From Vibrio hangzhouensis (GTDB lineage: Bacteria > Pseudomonadota > Gammaproteobacteria > Enterobacterales > Vibrionaceae), in NCBI RefSeq assembly GCF_900107935.1, contig NZ_FNVG01000031.1, positions 1 through 49,148 on the forward strand: DNA of 49,148 nt, in the 5' to 3' direction. The notes below the pieces were generated by a model, which was not told the origin of the DNA, did no database searches, and saw only the letters and a list, made by a program, of their open reading frames with translations. Positions 1 to 8,620 of this stretch are shown piece by piece (the stretch's first letter is position 1; every line of letters begins with the position of its first letter). The translations under genes and the position numbers were made by a program.

Positions 1-1
1 C

Positions 2-136
2 GACGCTGTTGAATATGTAAATATTGCCGTTGCCATTCCAATTGAGATACTCGCCTCACTGCACTATAGCCTTGATAGGGCACTATACTCAAGTAACCTC
101 AAGATGCTTGTTCAGCGAGAATTACTTGGCTTCTAG
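2..136 (+). CDS. 3' end of an unidentified reading frame, tail inside MITE-like element
   Basis: An open frame enters from the left edge and stops at a TAG at 134-136. The first 27 or so residues (DAVEYVNIAVAIPIEILASL and on) are hydrophobic and protein-like. The last 16 or so residues (ending KMLVQRELLGF) are encoded by the left arm of the inverted-repeat element at 84-349. If the frame is real, the element has replaced the original C-terminus and supplied the stop codon. Only 44 residues are visible and I do not recognise the family. The opposite strand is also open over the first 83 bases, so the coding strand is uncertain. Confidence 0.3.
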   Translation, partial: DAVEYVNIAVAIPIEILASLHYSLDRALYSSNLKMLVQRELLGF

Positions 137-349
137 GCGCGGCAGTGATTTGAAGATCTAGTGGCTCTAAATCGAAAATCGCTAACAAAGCATATAAGCC
201 AAGAAAACTCGCCCTTTGGGAGCTCATCAAGGTGCCCATTTCTGCGTCAAATAGCTTCGAAAGGGAATAGCCATTCCTTCAACTATTTTCCTTGAACTGA
301 ACACCTTGATGAAGCTCTGAGTCCTACATCTTGAGGTCACTTGAGTATA
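84..349. mobile_element. MITE-like non-coding element with 23 bp terminal inverted repeats
   Basis: The ends are imperfect inverted repeats of 23 bp (84-106 and 327-349) that differ at one position; the left arm starts TATACTCAAGTAACCTC. Nested inside are a perfect 8 bp inverted pair (CTTGGCTT 125-132, AAGCCAAG 196-203), a 15/16 bp pair with one bulge (220-234 and 302-317, GAGCTCATCAAGGTG against CACCTTGATGAAGCTC) and a small hairpin near 261-279. No transposase is encoded. The outer TATA/TA composition would fit a TA target duplication, but this cannot be proven from one copy. The element ends 118 bp before the H-NOX start and so forms part of that gene's upstream region. Confidence 0.7.
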
Positions 350-467
350 TAGCTATTTGATTACAAACGATCAGTAGTTGGAATAGTGGTCGTTTTGTTC
401 TAAAACTTAAAGAAAGGCGAAGGCAATAATTTGATACGGAAATCTTTAGGGAACAAAGGAAAATAGT

Positions 468-1007
468 ATGAAAGGCATTATTTTTACCGAATTCATGGAG
501 TTAGTTGAACAACAGTTTGGGCTGGAAGTTCTCGATGAGGTGTTGGAAATGTCCGGTGATGAGGGTATTTATACCGCCGTCGGCAGCTATGACCATAAAG
601 ACCTGGTCAAACTGATCGTGAATTTAAGTAAGAAAACCAACATTGACGCTACGACATTACAACAGGTATTTGGTAAAACCGTATTCAAGACGCTACTCGC
701 TTCCATTCCTCCAACCGCGAGCATTGGCACAAGCTCGACCACGTTTCAGTTTCTCCGTCACGTAGAAGATTACATACATGTAGAGGTTAAGAAGCTCTAT
801 TCGGATGCGCATCCGCCCCAGTTCGATTTCATAAGTGAGACAGAAACGGAAATGATAATGGATTACCAGAGCGCGAGATGTATGTCGAATGTATGCTTAG
901 GTTTGATAGAGGGGTGTGCGGAGCATTTTGGTGAAAGCGTTCGTGTTCAAATGACTCCCCAGATGGAGGATGGCAGCCTCGTTCGGTTTAATCTAACTGT
1001 ATCGTGA
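468..1007 (+). CDS. H-NOX haem-based nitric oxide sensor
   Basis: 179-residue stand-alone H-NOX (HNOB) domain, the usual length for bacterial members. It binds haem b through a proximal histidine, here H104 in DYIHVEV, and holds the propionates with the Y-x-S-x-R motif, seen as Y133-Q-S135-A-R137. P116 matches the conserved proline that distorts the haem. Family knowledge: facultative anaerobe H-NOX proteins bind NO and inhibit a partner histidine kinase. That partner is very likely the gene starting 7 bp downstream, so the two should be cotranscribed. The start is supported by AAGGAAA upstream. There is no signal peptide, so it should be cytoplasmic. The only other candidate role is binding of another diatomic gas; NO is favoured by family and neighbour. 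Confidence 0.93.
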   Translation: MKGIIFTEFMELVEQQFGLEVLDEVLEMSGDEGIYTAVGSYDHKDLVKLIVNLSKKTNIDATTLQQVFGKTVFKTLLASIPPTASIGTSSTTFQFLRHVEDYIHVEVKKLYSDAHPPQFDFISETETEMIMDYQSARCMSNVCLGLIEGCAEHFGESVRVQMTPQMEDGSLVRFNLTVS

Positions 1008-1014
1008 GAGTACT

Positions 1015-2712
1015 ATGACCAGCAGTCAAGCCATTGAAAGGAAGCTCAAACGAGAAATCGCGGCACGTAAAGAAGCAGAACGACTTTTAGAGGCAAAAAG
1101 TCTAGAGCTGTACTATGCCAATCAAAAGCTTGAAGTCGCGCTGATTCAGGTCGAAAAACGGTCTCAGGCTAGCTTTAAGAAGCTGCATTTTCAGCAGAAA
1201 ATTGAGCGCATCCTTATCTACTTTGGTAAAACTCTGTTAAGAAGCAATCTTGATGATGTGTTATTAAATGGTTTGGTGAAACATATCGAAGACATATCGA
1301 GTAATGTTAGTTGCTCGATAGAGCTTCAAGACCAATTACTGCCCACACTTTCGACCGCATCAATTACTACCTCCAGACACTTTGAATGCGAGGATGTTGC
1401 TACTATAACTATCCCTATTCAGGTTGAGCAAAATAGAGTTGGAAAACTGATGGCAACTGTTGCCAACAATGAATATAACAACAGCTTTGTTCGCAGCCAA
1501 CTGTCCTTGATTTGTGAACTTTTGACCGGTTCTATTTCCAGACAATTGATCAACTTGCGTTTAGTTGAGTCAAAGGAAAGGGCTGAGGCTTCAGAGCGTT
1601 CAACCCGTGAGTTTTTGGCGATGATTAACCACGAACTAAGAACCCCACTCAACGGTTTGTTAGGTAGCGCTGAGTTACTTGCTGATACCGGTCTAACAGA
1701 AATACAAAAAGATCTCCACCGAAACTTAAATCACTCAGGACAGCTATTAAAAGCCATCATAAACGACCTGTTGGACTTTAGTAAGATCGAAGCAGGGATG
1801 TTGGAACTCATTGAAACCACTTTTGATTGGAACACGCTAGAATCGACGCTACGAAGCATTTTCGAACATCAGGCAGCCGAAAAGCGGCTAAGTTTCTCGA
1901 TCAACGCGGACAGTTTATCGGGTCGATTAATCCAAGGAGATTTGGAGCGTCTGACACAGATTTTTGTCAACTTGATAGGTAATGCGATTAAGTTCACCGA
2001 TCAGGGGAGAGTAGAGCTGAACGCGATCGTTAGGGACAGTGATGTAGAATTTTTAGTCTCGGATACAGGAATCGGAATTAGCAGTGAGGCGCAGCGCTCC
2101 CTTTTCCAGCCATTTATTCAGGTAGACCGGTCCAGTACGCGAAATTATGAAGGTACAGGTTTAGGCTTGGCTATCTGTAAACGTCTGGTGGAATTGATGG
2201 ACGGACAAATTGCCTTGGACAGTCGGTTAGGAGAAGGTACCACTTTTCGGGTGATTCTTCCGTTGATGTTTATCCAGCACAATGCCGATGTAATACAACA
2301 AGCCAACCCCAAGGAACCTGCATCCGACCTTTCAGCACTTAACGTATTGGTTGTTGACGATATCAAGATGAACCAGATAGTGATCACCAAGATGCTCAGT
2401 AAGCTGGGAATAAAGGCCGATCTGGCTGTTAATGGCGCTCAGGCGCTAGAGTGGGCAGCGAAACGGCAATACGACATTATTTTCATGGACTGCCGCATGC
2501 CGGTCATGGATGGCTTTGAAGCCACCCGTCGTTTGCGTGAATCTAATTATACCAACCCCATCATTGCGCTGACTGCGGGCACAACGCTTGAAGAGCGTCA
2601 AACATGTTATGCGGTAGGGATGGATGACATATTATCAAAACCTTATACCGCTCAAGAGTTAACCTTGACGCTCACTAAGTGGGCGAGCAGCGAGAGCTTA
2701 CAGGTTCGCTAA
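1015..2712 (+). CDS. Hybrid histidine kinase, H-NOX partner (HqsK/HnoK-like)
   Basis: 565 residues with no membrane segment. Domains in order: an N-terminal coiled coil (about 1-60), a divergent sensory region (about 61-180), a HisKA dimerisation domain with phospho-acceptor H206 in INHELRTPLNG, and a HATPase with N323 (N box), DTGIGI (350-355) and GTGLGL (380-385). A C-terminal receiver (about 443-557) has D448/D449, acceptor D492, T520 and K542. All catalytic residues are present. The gene follows H-NOX directly, so NO-bound H-NOX probably tunes its activity. In Vibrio the homologous kinase (HqsK) feeds phosphate into the LuxU quorum-sensing phosphorelay; assigning that output here is inference. 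Its 3' end overlaps the convergent pabB by 15 bp. Confidence 0.88.
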   Translation: MTSSQAIERKLKREIAARKEAERLLEAKSLELYYANQKLEVALIQVEKRSQASFKKLHFQQKIERILIYFGKTLLRSNLDDVLLNGLVKHIEDISSNVSCSIELQDQLLPTLSTASITTSRHFECEDVATITIPIQVEQNRVGKLMATVANNEYNNSFVRSQLSLICELLTGSISRQLINLRLVESKERAEASERSTREFLAMINHELRTPLNGLLGSAELLADTGLTEIQKDLHRNLNHSGQLLKAIINDLLDFSKIEAGMLELIETTFDWNTLESTLRSIFEHQAAEKRLSFSINADSLSGRLIQGDLERLTQIFVNLIGNAIKFTDQGRVELNAIVRDSDVEFLVSDTGIGISSEAQRSLFQPFIQVDRSSTRNYEGTGLGLAICKRLVELMDGQIALDSRLGEGTTFRVILPLMFIQHNADVIQQANPKEPASDLSALNVLVVDDIKMNQIVITKMLSKLGIKADLAVNGAQALEWAAKRQYDIIFMDCRMPVMDGFEATRRLRESNYTNPIIALTAGTTLEERQTCYAVGMDDILSKPYTAQELTLTLTKWASSESLQVR

Positions 2713-4104
2713 GACCGGTAGTATTTTACCAAGCTTGTCGTATGTCTCCTGATATTCTGAGCTGCATTCGCTATCTGCCACGATACCTCCTCCAGCCCAG
2801 GCGTGTATTTTACCTTCTTTGGCTATAAGCGTTCTTATGGTGATACTTGTGTCCATAACGCCATGGGCGCTGATATAGCCAATGCTGCCACAATAAACGC
2901 TGCGTCGATGTGGTTCCAGTTCCTCGATGATTTCCATGGCACGTACCTTCGGGGCGCCGGTAATTGAGCCGCCAGGGAAGCATGCTTTAAGTAGATCCGT
3001 GGCACTATACTTAGGGGCGAGCACGCCGGTAACGGTACTGACCAGGTGGTGCACAGCAGGAAAACTCTCGATGGAAAAAAGTCTGGGAACCTGAACACTG
3101 CCCGGTGTGGCCACACGACCAATGTCGTTCCGCAGCAGATCAACAATCATCAGGTTTTCAGCCTGATCTTTTGTCGCATTTTGGAGTTGTTCGGCATAGC
3201 GTTGGTCTTGTTCAGCATCATTGGAGCGTGGTCGGGTACCTTTAATAGGTTTGGTCTCAATCTTCCCGTGCTCGAGCTGCAAAAAACGCTCTGGAGAGAC
3301 ACTTAGGATGGCACTTTGCTCTGTCCGGATAAACGCGCTGAAGGGTGCCTGATTCTGGGTATCCAGTCTACAGAAGGCTTGCCACTCACTGCCAAGATAA
3401 TCAGCGGTGTGTCGTTGAGCCAGATTGATCTGATAGCAGTCACCTGCATGCAAATAGTTCTGCACTGAATCGAACTTTTGCTGGTAGGCTTTTTCTGTCA
3501 TGTTGGACTGCCAATCCGATGTTAAGCGAAACGGTGCCTCGTCTGGCGGCGTTTGTGAAGTAAGCCATTGGTGGTGCTCTTCGCAATTATTACCCACTAT
3601 GGTGGCTTTGTGTTGTTGATGATCGACGATGAGCGCCCAGTCGTAGATACCCACTGCCATATCGGCTGCTTCAATATCATCAGCGGCAATAGTTGGGATG
3701 CGTTCTACTCGTCGTCCAAGATCGTACGCAAAGTACCCCGCAGCACCCCCAATGAAGGGCCACTCACTATGTTCGTCGGTATAGCCAATCAAGGTGTCAA
3801 TCAGATGATTAATCAATACAAACGGGTCTTCGTCTGAGGTCGAACGCTCACCATTTACTGTTACTACCGATTCATTTTCGAATGACTCTACTGTCGCAAT
3901 AGGTTTGGTCACCAATATATCAAAGCGATTGTTCTCATGTGGAGTCGTTGAGGACTTGAGTAGCATTGACCAGGGGAGCTGCTCAATAGTCGCAAAGCGC
4001 TCTGTTGCGAGCTCTGGATAGTATGGAATGTCAATGAATTGAATAGATTGGCTTTGTTTTTTGTTCATTTGCTTAAATTGTGACAGAAACGTTGTCGCAC
4101 TCAT
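2698..4104 (-). CDS. pabB: Aminodeoxychorismate synthase component I
   Basis: 468 residues, close to the usual PabB length of about 450. It converts chorismate plus ammonia (from the PabA glutaminase) to 4-amino-4-deoxychorismate for folate synthesis, in the cytoplasm. The chorismate-binding domain occupies the C-terminal half, with signature blocks KPIKGTRPR, the GGSITGAPKVRAMEIIEELE region and the AGGGIVADS end block. The N-terminal half (about 1-180) is the usual anthranilate-synthase-type domain. The KPIKGTRPR lysine, where anthranilate synthases usually have a different residue, supports PabB over TrpE. Neither the ATG at 4104 nor the in-frame ATG at 4068 has a strong ribosome binding site, so the start may be 12 codons further in. 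Convergent with the upstream kinase and divergent from fumarase. Confidence 0.93.
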   Translation of the reverse strand: MSATTFLSQFKQMNKKQSQSIQFIDIPYYPELATERFATIEQLPWSMLLKSSTTPHENNRFDILVTKPIATVESFENESVVTVNGERSTSDEDPFVLINHLIDTLIGYTDEHSEWPFIGGAAGYFAYDLGRRVERIPTIAADDIEAADMAVGIYDWALIVDHQQHKATIVGNNCEEHHQWLTSQTPPDEAPFRLTSDWQSNMTEKAYQQKFDSVQNYLHAGDCYQINLAQRHTADYLGSEWQAFCRLDTQNQAPFSAFIRTEQSAILSVSPERFLQLEHGKIETKPIKGTRPRSNDAEQDQRYAEQLQNATKDQAENLMIVDLLRNDIGRVATPGSVQVPRLFSIESFPAVHHLVSTVTGVLAPKYSATDLLKACFPGGSITGAPKVRAMEIIEELEPHRRSVYCGSIGYISAHGVMDTSITIRTLIAKEGKIHAWAGGGIVADSECSSEYQETYDKLGKILPVLANL

Positions 4105-4249
4105 GGCGCATAGTGGAAAGCAAGAGTATCATATTTTCACAATAAAAAGTCGGGCAATTATCCCTGAAAATACTGCGTGTTAAGCCGGTATAGATCACGG
4201 AATAGCAAGCCCGTCAGACTGGAAGCTAAAATTACAAAAGAGGTATTCA

Positions 4250-5770
4250 ATGGCGGTTATTCGTAAAGAAGATGTTATCAGCAGTGTCGCTGATGCATTG
4301 CAATACATCTCGTATTACCATCCCCTCGACTTTGTTCAAGCCCTAGACAAAGCTTATCAAAAGGAAGAAAGCCAAGCGGCGAAAGATGCGATCGCGCAGA
4401 TCCTGATTAACTCCCGCATGTCCGCAGAAGGTCACAGACCGATCTGTCAGGACACGGGGATCGTTACCTGTTTCGTAAACATTGGAATGAATGTTCAATG
4501 GGACACGGAGCTGACGGTTCAAGAGATGATCGATGAAGGCGTTCGTCAGGCTTATACCAACCCAGACAATCCGCTGCGTGCTTCGGTGCTTAAGGATCCC
4601 GCTGGTAAACGCATCAACACCAAAGACAACACGCCTGCAGTCGTACATATTAATATGGTGCCAGGTGATAAGGTTGAAATTCAGATCGCGGCGAAAGGCG
4701 GCGGCTCAGAAAATAAAACTAAAATGGTAATGTTAAACCCTTCAGATGACATCGCTGAGTGGGTAGAAAAAACACTGCCGACGATGGGAGCCGGTTGGTG
4801 TCCACCAGGTATGTTGGGCATTGGTATCGGTGGTACCGCCGAGAAAGCGGCAGTATTAGCGAAAGAATCCTTGATGGAGCATATCGACATTCAAGAGCTT
4901 ATTGAACGCGGCCCTTCGAATGCAGAAGAAGAACTTCGTCTGGACATTTTTAACCGGGTAAACAAGCTAGGTATTGGTGCTCAGGGGCTTGGCGGCCTGA
5001 CAACTGTTGTTGATGTAAAAATCAAAACCGCGCCAACTCATGCCGCTTCTAAGCCTGTGTGCATGATTCCAAACTGTGCCGCGACACGTCACGTTCACTT
5101 TACGCTTGATGGTTCGGGGCCGGCAGAGCTGACTCCACCAAAACTGGAAGAGTGGCCAGATATTACCTGGGAAGCTGGCGAAAATACACGTCGGGTCAAC
5201 CTGGATACCATTACTAAACAAGACGTTCAAGAGTGGAAAACGGGCGAGACACTATTGCTTACCGGAAAAATTCTGACAGGTCGTGATGCAGCGCATAAAC
5301 GTATTCAAGGGATGTTGGAGAGTGGTGAAGGCTTGCCAAAAGGTGTCGACTTTAAAGGCAAATTTATCTACTACGTTGGCCCCGTTGACGCGGTTGGTGA
5401 TGAAGCGGTAGGCCCTGCAGGCCCGACAACCTCAACGCGTATGGACAAGTTTACTGAGATGATGCTGTCCGAAACTGGCCTGACAGGAATGATTGGCAAA
5501 GCAGAGCGCGGTCCAGCAGCGATTGAATCGATCAAAAACCACAAAGCCGTCTATCTGATGGCTGTTGGTGGCGCGGCATACTTGGTAGCTAAAGCGATCA
5601 AAAAAGCGAAAGTCGTGGCGTTTGAAGATCTGGGTATGGAAGCGATCTATGAGTTCGAGGTTGAAGATATGCCCGTAACCGTCGCAGTGGACTCGAGTGG
5701 TGCGAATGCTCACCAAATTGGTCCAGATACCTGGAAAGTAAAAATCGCCGAAGCTGAAAAAGCCTCTTAA
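4250..5770 (+). CDS. Fumarate hydratase class I (iron-sulfur)
   Basis: 506-residue class I fumarase that interconverts fumarate and L-malate in the TCA cycle. It carries an oxygen-labile [4Fe-4S] cluster, and the three expected cysteine contexts are visible: C66 in RPICQDTG, C184 in GWCPPG and C276 in PNCAATRH. The active-site region GPTTSTRMD is also present. It is somewhat shorter than E. coli FumA/FumB (about 548), as in the FumA-like group common in vibrios. An AGAGG motif precedes the ATG. It is divergent from pabB, an arrangement I recognise as common in Vibrio, and is followed by its own terminator. L(+)-tartrate dehydratase is a related alternative, but the single fused chain and motif set favour fumarase. 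Confidence 0.93.
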   Translation: MAVIRKEDVISSVADALQYISYYHPLDFVQALDKAYQKEESQAAKDAIAQILINSRMSAEGHRPICQDTGIVTCFVNIGMNVQWDTELTVQEMIDEGVRQAYTNPDNPLRASVLKDPAGKRINTKDNTPAVVHINMVPGDKVEIQIAAKGGGSENKTKMVMLNPSDDIAEWVEKTLPTMGAGWCPPGMLGIGIGGTAEKAAVLAKESLMEHIDIQELIERGPSNAEEELRLDIFNRVNKLGIGAQGLGGLTTVVDVKIKTAPTHAASKPVCMIPNCAATRHVHFTLDGSGPAELTPPKLEEWPDITWEAGENTRRVNLDTITKQDVQEWKTGETLLLTGKILTGRDAAHKRIQGMLESGEGLPKGVDFKGKFIYYVGPVDAVGDEAVGPAGPTTSTRMDKFTEMMLSETGLTGMIGKAERGPAAIESIKNHKAVYLMAVGGAAYLVAKAIKKAKVVAFEDLGMEAIYEFEVEDMPVTVAVDSSGANAHQIGPDTWKVKIAEAEKAS

Positions 5771-5779
5771 AGCGACAAT

Positions 5780-5816
5780 AAAAAGTGGGTGTGTGAAAAC
5801 ATACTCGCTTTTTTTT
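5780..5816 (+). terminator. Rho-independent terminator after fumarase
   Basis: A 14 bp stem using several G-U pairs (AAAAAGTGGGTGTG against CATACTCGCTTTTT) is followed by a run of T, 9 bp after the fumarase stop. Confidence 0.75.
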
Positions 5817-5867
5817 ATCTATAATTCAGGCGTATACTGAATAAAAAGAACGAAGGAGAGAGCTCAT

Positions 5868-6053
5868 ATGCCTCGATTTATACAAATATTGCAAGTAGCG
5901 GTACTGTTAGTAGTGGGATTTTTCGTTGGCTACGATCTGATTTTACACGGCATTAGTATCTTCAATGAGAAGTATGTGACCATGACCTGTGCACTGACGG
6001 TGCTTCTGGAGATTGCGCTTTTCGTTATCTATAAGCTAATAGAAGAAGATTAA
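5868..6053 (+). CDS. Small two-helix membrane protein, unknown function
   Basis: 61 residues with two predicted membrane helices: about 7-27 (LQVAVLLVVGFFVGYDLIL) and about 38-57 (VTMTCALTVLLEIALFVIY). It ends in a short acidic tail (EED). The strong Shine-Dalgarno AAGGAGAG about 8 bp before the ATG and the dedicated terminator right after the stop argue that it is a real, separately expressed gene. It sits between fumarase and ycjX. I do not recognise a named family and propose no function. Confidence 0.7.
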   Translation: MPRFIQILQVAVLLVVGFFVGYDLILHGISIFNEKYVTMTCALTVLLEIALFVIYKLIEED

Positions 6054-6074
6054 CTCTGCTCACTATTGATATCC

Positions 6075-6104
6075 AAACCCCTGAACAGTTTCAGGGGTTT
6101 TTTG
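6075..6104 (+). terminator. Rho-independent terminator after small membrane protein
   Basis: Stem AAACCCCTGAA / TTCAGGGGTTT with a short loop and a T-run, 22 bp after the stop of the 61-residue gene. Confidence 0.9.
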
Positions 6105-6167
6105 TTCATGTTTCGTTAATCTCGTATAGTGCAAAATAAAGTTATTAATTTCACCGGAGCACGTTGA

Positions 6168-7541
6168 ATGAACCGTATTGGTCAAGAAGTATCAGATCTC
6201 CTGCATCGCAGCATGGACTCTCATGTCCGAATCGCGGTCACAGGCCTGTCAAGAGCTGGAAAAACCGCGTTCATCACCTCTCTCGTTAACCAACTGTTAC
6301 ACACTTCTACCCACGATAATTTGCCATTGCTTGATTGCGCTAGGGAAGGGCGATTGGTTGGCGCCAAGCGGGTACCACAATCCAACTTGATGGTCCCCCG
6401 TTTTGCTTATGATGATGCCATGGATCAACTGCATTCCGTGCCAACAGAGTGGCCGCAGCCTACCCGTGACGTCAGTGAAATACGTCTTGCGGTAAAATAT
6501 AAGCCAGCTAAGGGTGCGAAACGTCTGCTGAGTAAGACGTCGACCTTGTATATCGATGTCATTGATTATCCTGGCGAGTGGCTATTGGATTTGCCGTTGA
6601 TGGATCTGACGTTTGAACAGTGGAGTGAAATGCAATTTGAAGGTTTGAAAGGCATCAGGCTCGAGTGCGCGCAGACATGGTTAGCCAAATTGGAGCAGTT
6701 CGATGCAAAAGATGAACAGAATGAAAAAGCCATAGCAGACATCGCTCAAAGCTTCACTGACTACCTGTATGCGTGTAAAGACAAAGGTTTGCATTGGGTT
6801 CAACCGGGACGTTTTGTGTTGCCGGGAGAGTTAACTGGTGCGCCAGTTCTGCAATTTTTCCCTTGTAAAGAACCGCTAGAAAAGACCAGCAAAACTAGTG
6901 GCTACGCAATGTTGAAACGGCGTTATGAAGAGTATCAGAGCAAAGTGGTGAAGCAGTTTTACAAGAATCATTTTGCTACCTTTGATCGTCAAATTGTTCT
7001 TGTTGACTGCTTACAGCCACTCATGGCTGGTGATGAGGCGTTTCATGATATGAAAGAAGCGCTTCAGCAGATCATGAAAAGTTTTCGTTATGGACAGTCG
7101 AATCTACTGCGTCGATTGTTCGCACAGCGTATTGATAAAATTCTGTTTGCCGCAACTAAGGCCGATCATGTGACTCCGGACCAACACAACAATTTGGTGA
7201 GTCTGTTACAACAAATGGTGCACCCGGCCTGGCAAGAGACGGCATTCGAGAATATTGAGATGAGTTGTATGAGTGTTGCCTCCATTCGCGCCACGGAGGC
7301 CGGTTTTGTCGGTAAGGGAAGTGAAAGCTCTGCTGCACTGAGGGGGACAACACTGGATAACGAAACCATGACCTTGTATCCGGGGGATGTCCCGGCGCGA
7401 CTGCCTAAACCTGAGTACTGGCAAGATAATCGTTTTGAGTTTACCTCGTTTCGACCTCTTGAAGGGGCAAGCGATAAGCCTTGTGCGCACATTCGCCTTG
7501 ATAAGGCTCTGCAATATTTGATTGGAGATAAGCTTCGATGA
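6168..7541 (+). CDS. ycjX: YcjX family GTPase-like protein
   Basis: 457 residues, typical of the YcjX (DUF463) family. A P-loop lies near the N-terminus (GLSRAGKTAFITS, about residues 26-38), and DVIDYPGEWLLDLP is a Walker-B/G3-like segment around residue 130-145. The family consists of P-loop nucleotide-binding proteins linked to the phage-shock (Psp) envelope stress regulon in enterobacteria; the exact biochemical role is not settled. GGAG precedes the ATG at suitable spacing. It overlaps the next gene, ycjF, by 4 bp (ATGA), so the two are translationally coupled. No psp genes lie nearby, so Psp control cannot be inferred here. Confidence 0.92.
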   Translation: MNRIGQEVSDLLHRSMDSHVRIAVTGLSRAGKTAFITSLVNQLLHTSTHDNLPLLDCAREGRLVGAKRVPQSNLMVPRFAYDDAMDQLHSVPTEWPQPTRDVSEIRLAVKYKPAKGAKRLLSKTSTLYIDVIDYPGEWLLDLPLMDLTFEQWSEMQFEGLKGIRLECAQTWLAKLEQFDAKDEQNEKAIADIAQSFTDYLYACKDKGLHWVQPGRFVLPGELTGAPVLQFFPCKEPLEKTSKTSGYAMLKRRYEEYQSKVVKQFYKNHFATFDRQIVLVDCLQPLMAGDEAFHDMKEALQQIMKSFRYGQSNLLRRLFAQRIDKILFAATKADHVTPDQHNNLVSLLQQMVHPAWQETAFENIEMSCMSVASIRATEAGFVGKGSESSAALRGTTLDNETMTLYPGDVPARLPKPEYWQDNRFEFTSFRPLEGASDKPCAHIRLDKALQYLIGDKLR

Positions 7542-8557
7542 GTGATTTTAAAGGTAGAAAAGTATTTACTGATGAAGCGTCCATTAAGGAGGATGCGACT
7601 GATGTAAATACTCAGAAATTATTTGAAGCTGAAGAGACGTTTGTACCGGTAGAGCAGATTGCAACCGAGCACAAAAATGAGGTCGAGTTAGAGCAGGTCG
7701 TTAAAGGTAGTGGCAAGAAGGGGTGGATTGCGACGAGCCTGTTGACGACGTTTACCGGACTTGTCGGGTGGCAAGCGATAGATAATGTGATTACGGCGGC
7801 TAATACGGGAGATTACCTTTCCCTAGGTTGGTCAGCGCTTGTAACGGTTATCGCGACTCTGGGTATAGGCGCATTGGGTAAAGAGCTCTACAAACTTCGT
7901 AAACTGAAAGATCATTTCTCTGTTCAGGAGCAGGCTGAGGCTCTGATTGAAAATGACGGTGTCGGCCAGGGAGAAAGGTTTTGCCAAAAGCTTGCTCAAC
8001 AAGCCGGTGTACAGCCAGAAAACCCAGCGTTTGATCGCTGGAAGAATAGTATACACAGCGCGCACAGTGATGCCGAAGTGCTTAATATGTACCAGTCGAT
8101 GGTGATAAAAGAGCAGGATAAACAGGCACTCGCTGCGGTTTCCCGGTTATCGGGAGAAGCGGCACTTTTGGTGGCTCTAAGTCCACTCGCGATTGCTGAC
8201 ATGCTGCTGATCGCCTGGCGCAACTTCAGAATGATAGACAGACTTTCGGAAATATATGGTGTAGAGCTGGGCTACTGGTCTAGATTGAAGCTGTTCAAAC
8301 TGGTGTTGATGAATATTGCTCTGGCTGGTGCCAGTGAGCTGGCGATAGAGTCGAGTGCCGATATCCTGTCGATGAACCTGGCCGAGAAGCTGTCGGCAAG
8401 GGCAGGGCAAGGTTTAGGTGTGGGTCTGCTAACAGCTCGCTTGGGTTTGAAGACTATTAGTTTAATGCGACCAATTCCGTTTCCAAGTGAGGAACGCCCA
8501 AAACTAGGCTCAATTCGTAAGTCTGTATTGGAAAGCTTGAAGAGCAAGTTGAGTTAG
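7538..8557 (+). CDS. ycjF: YcjF family inner membrane protein (DUF697)
   Basis: 339 residues. The N-terminal 65 residues are hydrophilic. Two membrane segments follow at about 67-85 and 94-115 (LGWSALVTVIATLGIGALG), and the C-terminal DUF697 domain is helical and partly hydrophobic. Length and order match YcjF. It is the standard partner of YcjX, here overlapping it by 4 bp. The family is membrane-associated and tied to envelope stress, but its mechanism is unknown. The gene ends just before a shared hairpin at 8588-8613 that separates it from the convergent tsdA gene. Confidence 0.92.
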   Translation: MSDFKGRKVFTDEASIKEDATDVNTQKLFEAEETFVPVEQIATEHKNEVELEQVVKGSGKKGWIATSLLTTFTGLVGWQAIDNVITAANTGDYLSLGWSALVTVIATLGIGALGKELYKLRKLKDHFSVQEQAEALIENDGVGQGERFCQKLAQQAGVQPENPAFDRWKNSIHSAHSDAEVLNMYQSMVIKEQDKQALAAVSRLSGEAALLVALSPLAIADMLLIAWRNFRMIDRLSEIYGVELGYWSRLKLFKLVLMNIALAGASELAIESSADILSMNLAEKLSARAGQGLGVGLLTARLGLKTISLMRPIPFPSEERPKLGSIRKSVLESLKSKLS

Positions 8558-8587
8558 CCGACGATTAGCCGAGTAGTAATAATTAGA

Positions 8588-8613
8588 CAAGGACAGGAAA
8601 TTCCCTGTCCTTG
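8588..8613. terminator. Hairpin between convergent ycjF and tsdA
   Basis: Perfect 10 bp stem CAAGGACAGG / CCTGTCCTTG with a 6 nt loop, lying between two convergent stops. The T-tracts on both sides are weak, so bidirectional termination is likely but not certain. Confidence 0.6.
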
Positions 8614-8620
8614 CTGGGTA

